Below, piece by piece: positions 55,816-63,059 of a stretch of DNA of 64,000 nt (the stretch's first letter is position 1; each line of letters opens with the position of its first letter). Source of the stretch: Cytobacillus horneckiae. Its GTDB lineage: Bacteria > Bacillota > Bacilli > Bacillales > Cytobacillaceae. A program made the position numbers and the translations under genes. The stretch spans positions 62,001 through 126,000 of the forward strand of contig NZ_PISD01000019.1 in the NCBI RefSeq assembly GCF_002835735.1, in the 5' to 3' direction. The notes below the pieces were generated by a model. It was not told the DNA's origin, ran no database searches, and saw nothing but the letters and a program-made list of their open reading frames with translations.

Positions 55816-56013
55816 TTAAACGTTCGCATGATTAATTTGTAGTTGATTTTCTTTTTTACTTTGCTGTTTGCTGTATATTAATTGGTCTAATTTTTCACTT
55901 ATATGAAGTGTTAAAGGGTTAGTAAATCCATAATTTAAGCCAATTTCAATTAAAACTTTGCGCAAATATTCTATTTGACAATCAATTTTCATTTCATTGT
56001 AGTTTAAATTCAT
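55816..56013 (-). CDS. Spo0E-like aspartyl-phosphate phosphatase
   Basis: A 65-residue helical-hairpin protein with the Spo0E pattern: IEYLRKVLIEIGLNYG, then NPLTLHISEKLDQLI (usual SQELD core, here SEKLD). Members dephosphorylate Spo0A-phosphate and delay sporulation. Ribosome site GAGG seven bases before the ATG. It has a terminator on the 3' side shared with the small peptide unit. Which paralogue (Spo0E, YisI or YnzD type) cannot be said. Confidence 0.78.
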   Translation of the reverse strand: MNLNYNEMKIDCQIEYLRKVLIEIGLNYGFTNPLTLHISEKLDQLIYSKQQSKKENQLQINHANV

Positions 56014-56176
56014 AATTACCTCGGATTCAAAATTTTTTAGCCAAGGATATTATGTCATAAAATAACAAAAAAGACAAATGATAATTTTCTGAACAAATGT
56101 TAGGACAAAAGAAAAAGGACTCAGTCGTCCTTTTAGAGGAATCGAAATGTATCCGCTCCAATCGAACGGAGCGACC

Positions 56177-56359
56177 TTAATTCGTAATGATTAAAAATGA
56201 TCCGATACTAATAACATAAACAAAGAACAAAATACTTGCTAACTTAGTTGTACGGTTCTGTAGGCTGCCTTTCATGCCATACTTTAACACAACTAAAATA
56301 AAGATTGATGCAGATAAAGCAAATGATATGATAGCAATAATTAGTAATAATTTTTCCAT
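56177..56359 (-). CDS. Small two-helix membrane protein, 60 residues
   Basis: Two hydrophobic helices (LLLIIAIISFALSASIFILV and ILFFVYVISIGSFLII) joined by a basic loop KYGMKGSLQNRTTK. Ribosome site GAGAGGGTG. No family recognised; small membrane proteins like this are common in Bacillus sporulation and stress sets. Confidence 0.6.
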   Translation of the reverse strand: MEKLLLIIAIISFALSASIFILVVLKYGMKGSLQNRTTKLASILFFVYVISIGSFLIITN

Positions 56360-56450
56360 ATAAACACCCTCTCAAAATAATATGCTGATTTTATTGTATC
56401 GAAAGGATAAAGCGCGAAAAATCGAACTGAGTGACAAAAGAAGCATTTGA

Positions 56451-56530
56451 GTGACAATTTTGTCACACTGACAGTTGTAATAAGTGTTGGAATCCTGGTT
56501 CACAGAGATAAAGCCATATATCTCTGTGAA
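56451..56530. promoter_or_regulatory. Palindrome and perfect 12-bp hairpin upstream of a small gene
   Basis: GTGACAA-TT-TTGTCAC at 56451-56466, then TTCACAGAGATA-N8-TATCTCTGTGAA at 56499-56530. GAGTGACA also occurs 20 bases upstream of the first palindrome. The 12-mer recurs near 22.0 kb. Could be operators or an RNA hairpin in the leader of the 53-residue protein gene. Confidence 0.45.
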
Positions 56531-56635
56531 GTTAAGTTTAAAAAATCTCACATATTTTCTATGAATTTTTTCAGTGAAATTGAATGAAGAACTGCAACTT
56601 GTTAAAACTAAGAAAATATGAAGGGAGGGTAATTC

Positions 56636-56797
56636 ATGCATAAAGATAATGAAGACGCTTTGAATGCAGATTATAGTGAAAGGAATGAGTTGCTATCAGC
56701 GCTAAATTATGGTGAACTTGAACAAAATAATGAAGATCCCTTTTATAATATAGAAAGTATTGATATTGCGATACCAAGAAATGGAACCGATAAATAG
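56636..56797 (+). CDS. Small acidic protein, 53 residues, unrecognised
   Basis: ATG behind a strong AAGGGAGGGT site. The product is acidic and Asn/Glu-rich (MHKDNEDALNADYSERNELL, then SALNYGELEQNNEDPFYNIE), with no helix or cysteine. A hairpin follows the stop. Family not recognised; context among spore-related small genes suggests, but does not show, a sporulation role. Confidence 0.5.
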   Translation: MHKDNEDALNADYSERNELLSALNYGELEQNNEDPFYNIESIDIAIPRNGTDK

Positions 56798-56830
56798 AAG
56801 AGAGCTGCTAAAAAGCAGCTTCTTTAAATA
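56797..56830. terminator. Terminator between converging small genes
   Basis: GCTGC/GCAGC stem flanked by AGAAGA and TTCTTT, between the 53-residue and SASP-like genes. Confidence 0.6.
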
Positions 56831-56976
56831 GTTTTAGATCCAGTTTTATTTACATATTCTTTGGCAATCTTCAGTTTAACTTCGTTATAAGAAAGACCGG
56901 ATTGACTGTTTAATCTCTTTACTTGATCAATGTCTGTACCAGCAATCGTCAAATTGTTTCCTTTATTATTTTCCAT
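56824..56976 (-). CDS. Small spore protein-like (gamma-type SASP-like), 50 residues
   Basis: Too short for most gene finders but with AAGGTGGTGGCACG before the ATG. The stretch TIAGTDIDQVKRLNSQS resembles the T-E-x-T-D-V-x-x-V-K-x-x-N-x-Q-S repeat of gamma-type small acid-soluble spore proteins, followed by a basic helix LSYNEVKLKIAKEYVNK. The match is by eye and covers one motif only, so the family call is tentative. Confidence 0.5.
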   Translation of the reverse strand: MENNKGNNLTIAGTDIDQVKRLNSQSGLSYNEVKLKIAKEYVNKTGSKTI

Positions 56977-57090
56977 CGTGCCACCACCTTTTTATAGATA
57001 GTTTTTCACCATTTGTAAAAAGAATTACTCATTTCGTCTATTTTTTCTTGCTTGTTTGTCCATACTATAGAAAAAAAGGGGGCATTTGTT

Positions 57091-57279
57091 ATGTTTTTTA
57101 ATAAAAAAGGACAAGATGACAAACCTGAAGTTGTTTTTCTGAACACGGAGGTTTATTCATGCAGCGATGATAACTGCAAAGGATGGATGCGGAAAGATTT
57201 TGCATCGGATGATTTGAAATGCCCGTTATGTGGAAACGATACAACTGAAGAGATGAGAGAGTTACCACAAATTTTATAG
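57091..57279 (+). CDS. ydjO: YdjO-type cold-inducible zinc-ribbon protein
   Basis: A 62-residue protein with the YdjO arrangement: CSDDNCKGWMRKDFASDD followed by CPLCGNDTTEEMRELP; the four cysteines (CxxxxC and CxxC) should bind zinc. B. subtilis YdjO is cold-inducible. The ATG (MFFNKKGQDD) follows AAGGGGG; the extra 13 upstream codons run through the ribosome site. A perfect palindromic terminator follows. Confidence 0.8.
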   Translation: MFFNKKGQDDKPEVVFLNTEVYSCSDDNCKGWMRKDFASDDLKCPLCGNDTTEEMRELPQIL

Positions 57280-57288
57280 TCATGATTT

Positions 57289-57318
57289 TAAAGCTCACAG
57301 CATGCTGTGAGCTTTCGT
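57289..57318 (+). terminator. Terminator after ydjO
   Basis: Perfect 26-bp palindrome made of AAAGCTCACAGCA and TGCTGTGAGCTTT, T-rich tail. Confidence 0.85.
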
Positions 57319-57377
57319 TTATCGCAGATTAACTGGGCCACCACCTAAGAAGAAAAGGCGGGGGTTATTATCAGAAC

Positions 57378-57416
57378 TCAGACGAAATCCGCCACGTTCT
57401 GTGGCAACGTCTGAGA
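57378..57416. repeat. Nested hairpin element
   Basis: Outer arms CTCAGACG/CGTCTGAG, inner stem CCAC-GTTCT-GTGG. The inner 13 bases occur as the reverse complement at 26276-26288, also in a gene-free spacer. It lies in the 57319-57443 gap, which has no gene. Confidence 0.4.
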
Positions 57417-57443
57417 GACCGGGCCTCTGATGAGCGTTTCACT

Positions 57444-57590
57444 TTATAAATTTTCATTTTGCTGTTTGATTTCTTTAGATGCAAGATAGGAATTAGCATC
57501 TTCTAGTGTTTTGTGCTTTTCAACTGAATCGCCGGGGACATATTTTTCATTCGTTTTAACATGTTTTTCGTTCGAATTATTTTCCTTCAT
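57444..57590 (-). CDS. Small charged protein, 48 residues, unrecognised
   Basis: ATG preceded by AAAAGGAG. The product, starting MKENNSNEKHVKTNEKYVPG, is very hydrophilic and Lys/Asn/Glu-rich, without helix-forming hydrophobic stretches until DANSYLASKEIKQQ. Probably expressed because the ribosome site is strong, but no family is recognised. Confidence 0.5.
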   Translation of the reverse strand: MKENNSNEKHVKTNEKYVPGDSVEKHKTLEDANSYLASKEIKQQNENL

Positions 57591-57659
57591 TTTTTTCTCC
57601 TTTTATATAAGTTATATTGAGGTTGTGTAAAAAGGAGCACTGTTATACCTTAAGACAAT

Positions 57660-57702
57660 AAAAAAACGCATCTGAGTTTCCGGCGCTCGATGCGTTTTTT
57701 AA
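57660..57702. terminator. Terminator near the end of the YhfH-like gene
   Basis: AAAAAACGCATC/GATGCGTTTTTT stem around a GC-rich loop; can act in either direction. Confidence 0.82.
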
Positions 57703-57705
57703 TCA

Positions 57706-57840
57706 TTATTCACTTTTTTTAGAAAGGCATCGATCACATTCCATTAAATAAGATTCTGCTTGCTCCTTTACCGGCTGACCGCACTCAGGACACATCTTTT
57801 TAGGAAGTGTTTTAAAAAATTCTACTGGACTCATCATCAT
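57706..57840 (-). CDS. YhfH-family small zinc-ribbon protein
   Basis: A 44-residue protein with VEFFKTLPKKMCPECGQPVK and MECDRCLSKK: two CxxC pairs spaced as in the YhfH family. Three ATG codons in a row follow AGGAGAGGATTA; the first is used here, but the second is equally likely. Function unknown; zinc binding is inferred. Confidence 0.72.
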   Translation of the reverse strand: MMMSPVEFFKTLPKKMCPECGQPVKEQAESYLMECDRCLSKKSE

Positions 57841-58027
57841 TAATCCTCTCCTTTTATAATACAATTTATAAAAATTATATCTGTTATGGTACAGTATACA
57901 CTATGATTTTAAAAATGTGTACACATTTTTCGAAAAAATTTGATTTTTTCTCTGTTTTCCTAAAAAATAGGACATTCCTTTACTATTAATACAAATTTTA
58001 GTCACAAACACGCTTAAGCAGCTTTTT

Positions 58028-58044
58028 TGTTAAAAAGTTGTTAT
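58028..58044 (+). promoter_or_regulatory. WalR-type direct repeat upstream of the YocH-like gene
   Basis: TGTTAA-N5-TGTTAT matches the WalR consensus TGTWAH-N5-TGTWAH. A TATGAT at 58096 could be the -10 box, about 50 bases downstream. YocH is a known WalR target in B. subtilis, which supports the reading. Confidence 0.65.
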
Positions 58045-58146
58045 ATAAGTAATTAGATTATTAAACCCCTGTTCTTTTCCTGTAAATATTACATGTTATG
58101 ATTATCAACGTTAGCTAAAACAAGCTATACAGGAGGTTTTAAAATT

Positions 58147-58995
58147 ATGAAAAAATCAGTAGTATCATTCGTTGCGGCAGCAGCAATTGTAGGAACAGCT
58201 GCAGCAAACGTTCAGGCTGAAGAAGTGACGGTAAAAAAAGGGGATACATTATGGGGCATCTCACAAAAATATGATGCGACCGTTGAACAAGTAAAAAACT
58301 GGAATGGATTATCATCCGATATTATCTTCCCAGAAGATGTATTGGACGTATATGAAAAAGAAAAATATAAAGTAAATAAAGGGGATACTCTCTGGAATAT
58401 TGCGAAGGAATATGATGTATCTGTTTCTTCAATAAAAGAGTGGAACAACTTAAACTCTGATGTCATTCATCCGGAGCAAAAACTTGAAGTTTATCCAGGA
58501 GCACCCGATAACATAAAGATTGACCCCCCTAAGCCAAAAGAAACAGAAGCAACACCAGTCACTTCTGAGCCAGTACAAGAACCGGTTAAACAGGAACCAA
58601 TTAAACAAGAGCCTGTAGAACAGAAGCCAAAAACTGAAAAACCAGCTGAGACTGTAGAAGCACCAAAAGCAGAAAACAAGGAGCAAGCTGCTCCTGAAGA
58701 AGGTACAAAAGAGCTAACAATGGAAGCAACTGCTTACACTGCAACTTGTGAGGGATGTTCTGGTGTGACTGCAACAGGAATTAACCTTTTAGAAAATCCA
58801 GATATGAAAGTTATTTCTGTTGATCCTAATGTCATTCCTCTTGGATCTAAAGTGTATGTTGAAGGCTATGGTGAAGCAATCGCTGGAGATACTGGCGGAG
58901 CGATTAAAGGAAATAAAATAGATGTCTTTATTCCAAACAAAGATGATGCGATTAACTTCGGCAGACAAACATTAAAAGTAACCATTTTAGATTAA
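58147..58995 (+). CDS. yocH: YocH-like secreted wall hydrolase (two LysM plus 3D domain)
   Basis: A 282-residue secreted protein: signal peptide ending ANVQA-EEV, two LysM domains (VTVKKGDTLWGISQKYDATV and YKVNKGDTLWNIAKEYDVSV, residues 25-118), a Pro/Glu/Lys-rich linker (about 119-195) with imperfect EPVKQEP repeats, and a C-terminal 3D domain with the catalytic Asp pattern (VDPNVIPLG, AGDTGGAIKGNKIDVF). 3D domains are related to MltA-type lytic transglycosylases. Ribosome site AGGAGG. Domain order and length match YocH of B. subtilis. A WalR box lies about 110 bases upstream. Confidence 0.88.
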   Translation: MKKSVVSFVAAAAIVGTAAANVQAEEVTVKKGDTLWGISQKYDATVEQVKNWNGLSSDIIFPEDVLDVYEKEKYKVNKGDTLWNIAKEYDVSVSSIKEWNNLNSDVIHPEQKLEVYPGAPDNIKIDPPKPKETEATPVTSEPVQEPVKQEPIKQEPVEQKPKTEKPAETVEAPKAENKEQAAPEEGTKELTMEATAYTATCEGCSGVTATGINLLENPDMKVISVDPNVIPLGSKVYVEGYGEAIAGDTGGAIKGNKIDVFIPNKDDAINFGRQTLKVTILD

Positions 58996-59002
58996 TAATA
59001 TA

Positions 59003-59036
59003 CAAAAAAGCTGCACCTCTAGGTGCAGCTTTTTTG
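59003..59036 (+). terminator. Terminator after yocH
   Basis: Stem AAAAAAGCTGCACCT/AGGTGCAGCTTTTTT, near-perfect, right after the stop. The sequence AAAGCTGC(A/G)CCT recurs at 59232 on the far side of the repeat. Confidence 0.92.
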
Positions 59037-59059
59037 CTGTAGACAACCTTATTCCTAGT

Positions 59060-59232
59060 TTAAAAAAGAAGAGTGCTGGATTTTCCGAGGCTTTCCGCGT
59101 GGCGAGGGTCGAACCGCTTCGGCGCTACGCACATAAAGGGTCTCGGCTGTCTCGCTTCTCTGAGCAGGAATCGAGTGGACGCTTCTTCAAATCCAACTTA
59201 AATTTCGTTATTTTCACTTTGCCTAACTCTGA
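59060..59232 (-). repeat. Dispersed intergenic repeat, copy D (reverse orientation)
   Basis: In reverse complement it reads GAGTTAGGCAAAGTGAAAAT, then AAGTTGGATTTGAAGAAGCG, TCCACTCGATTC and AGAGAAGCGAGACAGCCGAG, matching the order of the other copies. Fills the gap between yocH and the coiled-coil gene. Confidence 0.65.
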
Positions 59233-59265
59233 AAGCTGCGCCTTTAAAAGCAGTTTTTTTGCTGA

Positions 59266-60006
59266 TTATTGTTCTTTTTCCTCATGGTGAACGAAAAAGC
59301 TTTTTACAGGTTTAACTACTGTTTTTATATGTTCTCCAAGAAAGACAGCTCTTTCATAAATAACACTTTTCAAATGTTCGAGCTGTCTAATGATTTTTTC
59401 GGACAGTGCATCTTGTTGATTCATGCGTTCCATCACGGTTTGATGATAGATTTCATGTGCATCAGATTGTAATTTTATCTCTTTACTGATTTGTTCATGT
59501 TCATTCATCTGATCGATTATTTTTTCTGTCGTTTCATCAAAACGGTCTAGTTTTCTGGAAATATCTTGTACAGCTGCATCTTGATAATTCATTTGGACGA
59601 GAATTTCTTGATGAATTTGAGACTCCTTTTCAATCGTATTTAATAGATCACTATTAGCTTCTTTAAGTTGAGATAATTGAGACAGCAACTTTTGCTGTTT
59701 TTCTTGATTGGCATAAACGGAATCAACTAATGCCGCAATTCTTCCATCTTGTGTATGCAATTTTTGATTAAATAATTCGAACTCATTTTACTGCTTCGAC
59801 GAAGCATTAGCAAATAATTGTTCGACTTGGTGAAATGATTCATTTAAACGATGATCAACTTCTTCGTAGTTTTCGATGATTTCATGATTAAAGCGGTTTT
59901 GTTTCTCCAGTATCTCGTATAAATAATGCTGTCGATAAACAGCCTGATTCGAGTCATCAGGTGAATTTAAATATAAAGGTGGTACGATCCTTTTATTAGC
60001 TGGCAT
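59266..60006 (-). pseudogene. Coiled-coil protein gene interrupted by one in-frame stop
   Basis: From an ATG after AAGGAGGTCACTGTACA the frame encodes 72 residues (MPANKRIVPPLYLNSPDDSN ... LFANASSKQ), then TAA at 59790-59788, then continues in the same frame NEFELFNQKLHTQDGRIAAL for about 170 more residues. Both halves share heptad-rich helices with Q-x-x-L and I-x-x-Q-x-N patterns, so one long coiled-coil protein of about 245 residues is the simplest reading; the 164-residue second part has no ribosome site of its own. Function unknown. It is divergent from the TerD genes. Confidence 0.65.
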
Positions 60007-60254
60007 TGTACAGTGACCTCCTTTACTTGTTTTTTCATTATCCTATGTTGAAACAAATCAATCTGTGGCAAGAATAGGCTTCCACCTATATTATTGAAAT
60101 ACATTTGAAAGGAACTTCTTTTTTCATCAGGTTATAGTCATAAAGGTGGATTTTTTTTGCCAGTTCAACCTCATATTAGTTTACGATTGCTGTCAGAACG
60201 TTTAAACTAATAATGTATACATATTCGGTTTTTAATTGAAAAGGAGCGATAACA

Positions 60255-60836
60255 ATGGCTATTTCATTATCAAAAGGACAAAAAGTAGACTTAACAAAAA
60301 CGAATCCCGGACTTTCAAAAGTGATTGTCGGACTTGGCTGGGACACAAATAAATATGATGGCGGCAATGAGTTTGATTTGGATTCAAGTATTTTTCTGCT
60401 TGATGGTACTGGCAAATGTTCGTCTGATAAAGATTTCATTTTTTATAATCAGTTAGAAGGCGGAAATGGATCTGTTGTTCATACTGGTGATAATCGTACA
60501 GGTGAAGGTGATGGAGATGATGAAAAAGTTAAAGTTAATCTAGCAAATGTCCCATCTTCCATTGAAAAGATTTCGTTCGTTATCACTATTCATGACGGCG
60601 AAAATCGCGGACAGAATTTTGGACAAGTATCGAATTCTTTTGTCAGAATCGTGAATGAGGAAACAAATGAAGAAATCATTCGCTATGACTTAGGTGAGGA
60701 TTTTTCAATCGAAACAGCAATCATTGTTGGTGAATTGTATCGTCATAATGGAGAGTGGAAATTCTCAGCGATTGGATCTGGCTATCAAGGTGGATTAAGC
60801 CGGATTGCAACTGATTTTGGATTGGATATTGCATAG
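60255..60836 (+). CDS. yceD: TerD-family stress protein, YceD-like
   Basis: A 193-residue protein starting [20 protein letters not shown] with the calcium-binding TerD core: [43 protein letters not shown] and [14 protein letters not shown]. Related proteins in B. subtilis (YceD, general stress protein 16U) belong to an operon with YceE, TerC-like YceF and TelA-like YceH. Here only two terD genes are together. Ribosome site AAGGAGCG. A sigma-B promoter was not recognised upstream. Confidence 0.85.
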   Translation: MAISLSKGQKVDLTKTNPGLSKVIVGLGWDTNKYDGGNEFDLDSSIFLLDGTGKCSSDKDFIFYNQLEGGNGSVVHTGDNRTGEGDGDDEKVKVNLANVPSSIEKISFVITIHDGENRGQNFGQVSNSFVRIVNEETNEEIIRYDLGEDFSIETAIIVGELYRHNGEWKFSAIGSGYQGGLSRIATDFGLDIA

Positions 60837-60862
60837 AAAATACTTTAACAGGGGGTTGAAGG

Positions 60863-61441
60863 ATGGGTATACAATTATCAAAAGGACAAAGAATTGATTT
60901 AACAAAAACGAATCCGGGATTAACTAGAGCTGTCATCGGGCTTGGCTGGGATACGAATAAGTATACAGGAGGACATGATTTCGACCTTGACGCTTGTGCG
61001 TTTTTAGTGGATGCTCAAAATAAATGTGTGAATGATCATGATTTCATTTTTTACAATAATTTAGAGCATCCAAGCGGTGGCGTTGTCCATACTGGTGATA
61101 ATCGTACAGGTGAAGGGGATGGAGATGACGAACAGCTTGTCGTTGATTTTACAAAAATTCCTTCATATGTTGATCGCATAGGGATTACAGTAACCATTCA
61201 TGACTCTGAAATCAGACAGCAAAACTTTGGACAAGTATCTAATGCATTTGTACGGTTAGTAGATGAGGCAACAAACCAGGAACTTTTACGCTTTGATTTA
61301 GGAGAAGATTTCTCAATAGAAAATGCAGTCGTCATATGTGAGCTTTATCGTCATAATAATGAGTGGAAGTTCAATGCAATCGGCAGCGGTTTTTCCGGAG
61401 GACTTGCTTCTCTTTGTCAAAATTACGGTCTGCAAGTATAA
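60863..61441 (+). CDS. yceE: TerD-family stress protein, YceE-like
   Basis: A 192-residue paralogue of the preceding gene product, with [55 protein letters not shown] and [14 protein letters not shown]. The Asp-rich segments are the likely calcium sites. It starts 26 bases after yceD behind CAGGGGG, so the pair is one operon. The pair probably arose by duplication long ago, since both forms are conserved in Bacillus. Confidence 0.85.
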   Translation: MGIQLSKGQRIDLTKTNPGLTRAVIGLGWDTNKYTGGHDFDLDACAFLVDAQNKCVNDHDFIFYNNLEHPSGGVVHTGDNRTGEGDGDDEQLVVDFTKIPSYVDRIGITVTIHDSEIRQQNFGQVSNAFVRLVDEATNQELLRFDLGEDFSIENAVVICELYRHNNEWKFNAIGSGFSGGLASLCQNYGLQV

Positions 61442-61447
61442 TCAGGT

Positions 61448-61480
61448 ACTGTGCGCCTCCAGCTATGGAGGCGCTTTTTC
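61448..61480 (+). terminator. Terminator of the terD pair
   Basis: Stem GCGCCTCC/GGAGGCGC with a six-base loop and TTTTT tail. Confidence 0.88.
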
Positions 61481-61559
61481 TTTGTGGATGGAATGAATAT
61501 GTAATATGACACTCTCTTACGAACATAAACTAATATAAGTTTGTAAAGAGGTGAGGTAA

Positions 61560-62834
61560 ATGAGTATCCATGTAGTAAAGCCAGGTGAGACTTTATGGAC
61601 AATATCTAATCTCTACAATACAACGATTGAGTCAATAGCAGAGGTAAATGGATTACAGCAGGCAGCCGATATTGTTCCTGGGTTGGCACTGTATATACCA
61701 GATAAATCTTCCCTTCCAAGAAGCTATCGGATAAAGCCCGGAGATTCATTATGGTCGATTGCAGAGAATTTCGATACAAATGTAAATGAAATTATTGTAA
61801 TGAACCCAGGTCTCAGACAGTCAAACCTTACAATTAACCAAATTATTCTCGTTCCATCAACGATTCCACCGTCTATAGAAACATTAGGCTTTGCATTTCC
61901 TGCAAGCAATGAAATGATGATCAATTATATTAAAGAGGTTTCGAATCAACTTACTTATTTAGCAATTGTTGCTTATACTTTCAATGAAAATGGAGTGGTT
62001 TTGCTGGCAGGCGGTGATGATATTCCCCTTGTGACTGCCAGTAGAGAACAAAATGTCGTTCCATTATTAATGATTCGAAACTTTGTAGACGATGAGTTTA
62101 ATAGTGAACTGGCGGGAACTATACTAGCTGATGAAGTTAAGAGAATTCAGCTTGCAAACAGTATCACAACTGTTGTTAATGAAAAAGAATACGGTGGAGT
62201 CAGTATTGATTTTGAATTTATTCCGCCTACGCAACGGCAAAACTTTATTCTCTTCTTAAGAGAGCTAAAAAGGCGATTAGGAACAAAAATATTACATGTC
62301 AATGTACATGCAAAAACAGAAGAAAACTTAACCAATCGAATTACGGGAGGATACGACTATGCAGCAATCGGCAGAGAAGCTGATATAGTCGCGGTAATGA
62401 CGATAGATTACGGCTATCCAACTGGTCCGCCAAATCCTGTTTCACCAATCTGGTGGATGGATGAAGTGATTCAATATGCAACAAGTTTAATCGAACCAAG
62501 CAAGCTGCAAATGGCATTGCCGTTATATGGATATGAATGGTGGGGAGAACAAAATCAAACGAAAGGCCATTCCAATCTTGCAGCCCAAAATTTAGCCATT
62601 ACAAAAAAGGAAACAATATATTATGACGCAGAGGAAGCTGCACCATGGTTTGCATTTATGGTGGAAAATGAACAGCATATCGTTTGGTTTGACGATATCC
62701 AGAGCTTTCAAAGGAAATATCAGTTAATGGATAGTTATCAGCTATTAGGCACAACCCTTTGGCATGTCGGTTTAGCATTTCCGCAAAATTGGAGCTATTT
62801 GAATGACTATTTTATTATTGAAAAAAAGCAGTAA
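61560..62834 (+). CDS. sleL: Spore cortex-lytic N-acetylglucosaminidase, SleL/YaaH-like
   Basis: A 424-residue protein with two N-terminal LysM domains (HVVKPGETLWTISNLYNTTI and YRIKPGDSLWSIAENFDTNV, residues 3-96) and a glycoside hydrolase family 18 barrel. The catalytic acid lies in YGGVSIDFEF (reduced DxxDxDxE motif), with MALPLYGYEWWGE and the late WFDD typical of the group. SleL/YaaH digests cortex fragments during germination. No signal peptide, as in YaaH. Ribosome site AGAGGTGAGG. Length equals the usual 425-430. Confidence 0.87.
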   Translation: MSIHVVKPGETLWTISNLYNTTIESIAEVNGLQQAADIVPGLALYIPDKSSLPRSYRIKPGDSLWSIAENFDTNVNEIIVMNPGLRQSNLTINQIILVPSTIPPSIETLGFAFPASNEMMINYIKEVSNQLTYLAIVAYTFNENGVVLLAGGDDIPLVTASREQNVVPLLMIRNFVDDEFNSELAGTILADEVKRIQLANSITTVVNEKEYGGVSIDFEFIPPTQRQNFILFLRELKRRLGTKILHVNVHAKTEENLTNRITGGYDYAAIGREADIVAVMTIDYGYPTGPPNPVSPIWWMDEVIQYATSLIEPSKLQMALPLYGYEWWGEQNQTKGHSNLAAQNLAITKKETIYYDAEEAAPWFAFMVENEQHIVWFDDIQSFQRKYQLMDSYQLLGTTLWHVGLAFPQNWSYLNDYFIIEKKQ

Positions 62835-62858
62835 CTGTGAATCCGTTTTCACAGTCAA
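62833..62858 (+). terminator. First hairpin after sleL
   Basis: ACTGTGAA/TTCACAGT stem starting at the stop codon; the near-identical hairpin follows the repeat at 62978. Confidence 0.65.
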
Positions 62859-62860
62859 TG

Positions 62861-62972
62861 TTGAGAAAGTGATATAAAGAAAATTCAGTTGGATTTATAT
62901 AGTTGTCCGCTCGACGCTCGGTCAGCTTAGGAAGCATGGTAAGCCTCGAAAAATCAAATTCATTTCTTAACA
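62861..62972 (+). repeat. Dispersed intergenic repeat, copy E
   Basis: Head TTGAGAAAGTGATATAAAGA, then AAATTCAGTTGGATTTATAT and TTGTCCGCTCGACGCTCGGT, aligned with copies A-D. It sits precisely between two versions of the sleL terminator hairpin. Confidence 0.68.
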
Positions 62973-62977
62973 GACTG

Positions 62978-63010
62978 GCTGTGAATCCTTTTTCACAGTT
63001 ATTTTTTTAT
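62978..63010 (+). terminator. Second hairpin after sleL, with T-run
   Basis: CTGTGAA/TTCACAG stem followed by TTATTTTTTT; a near-copy of the hairpin at 62833. Confidence 0.8.
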
Positions 63011-63059
63011 GTTATATTATTAAGATTGTTATGATTAATGCTAAGAGGACGATATATTT

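Noticed and set aside
58088-58101. WalR box candidate TGTAAA ... TGTTAT near 58.09 kb
   Set aside because: The two halves are seven bases apart, not five; the correctly spaced pair is at 58028-58044.
60007-60254. Sigma-B promoter before the terD pair
   Set aside because: A GTTTAA is present but no GGGTAT at the right distance.
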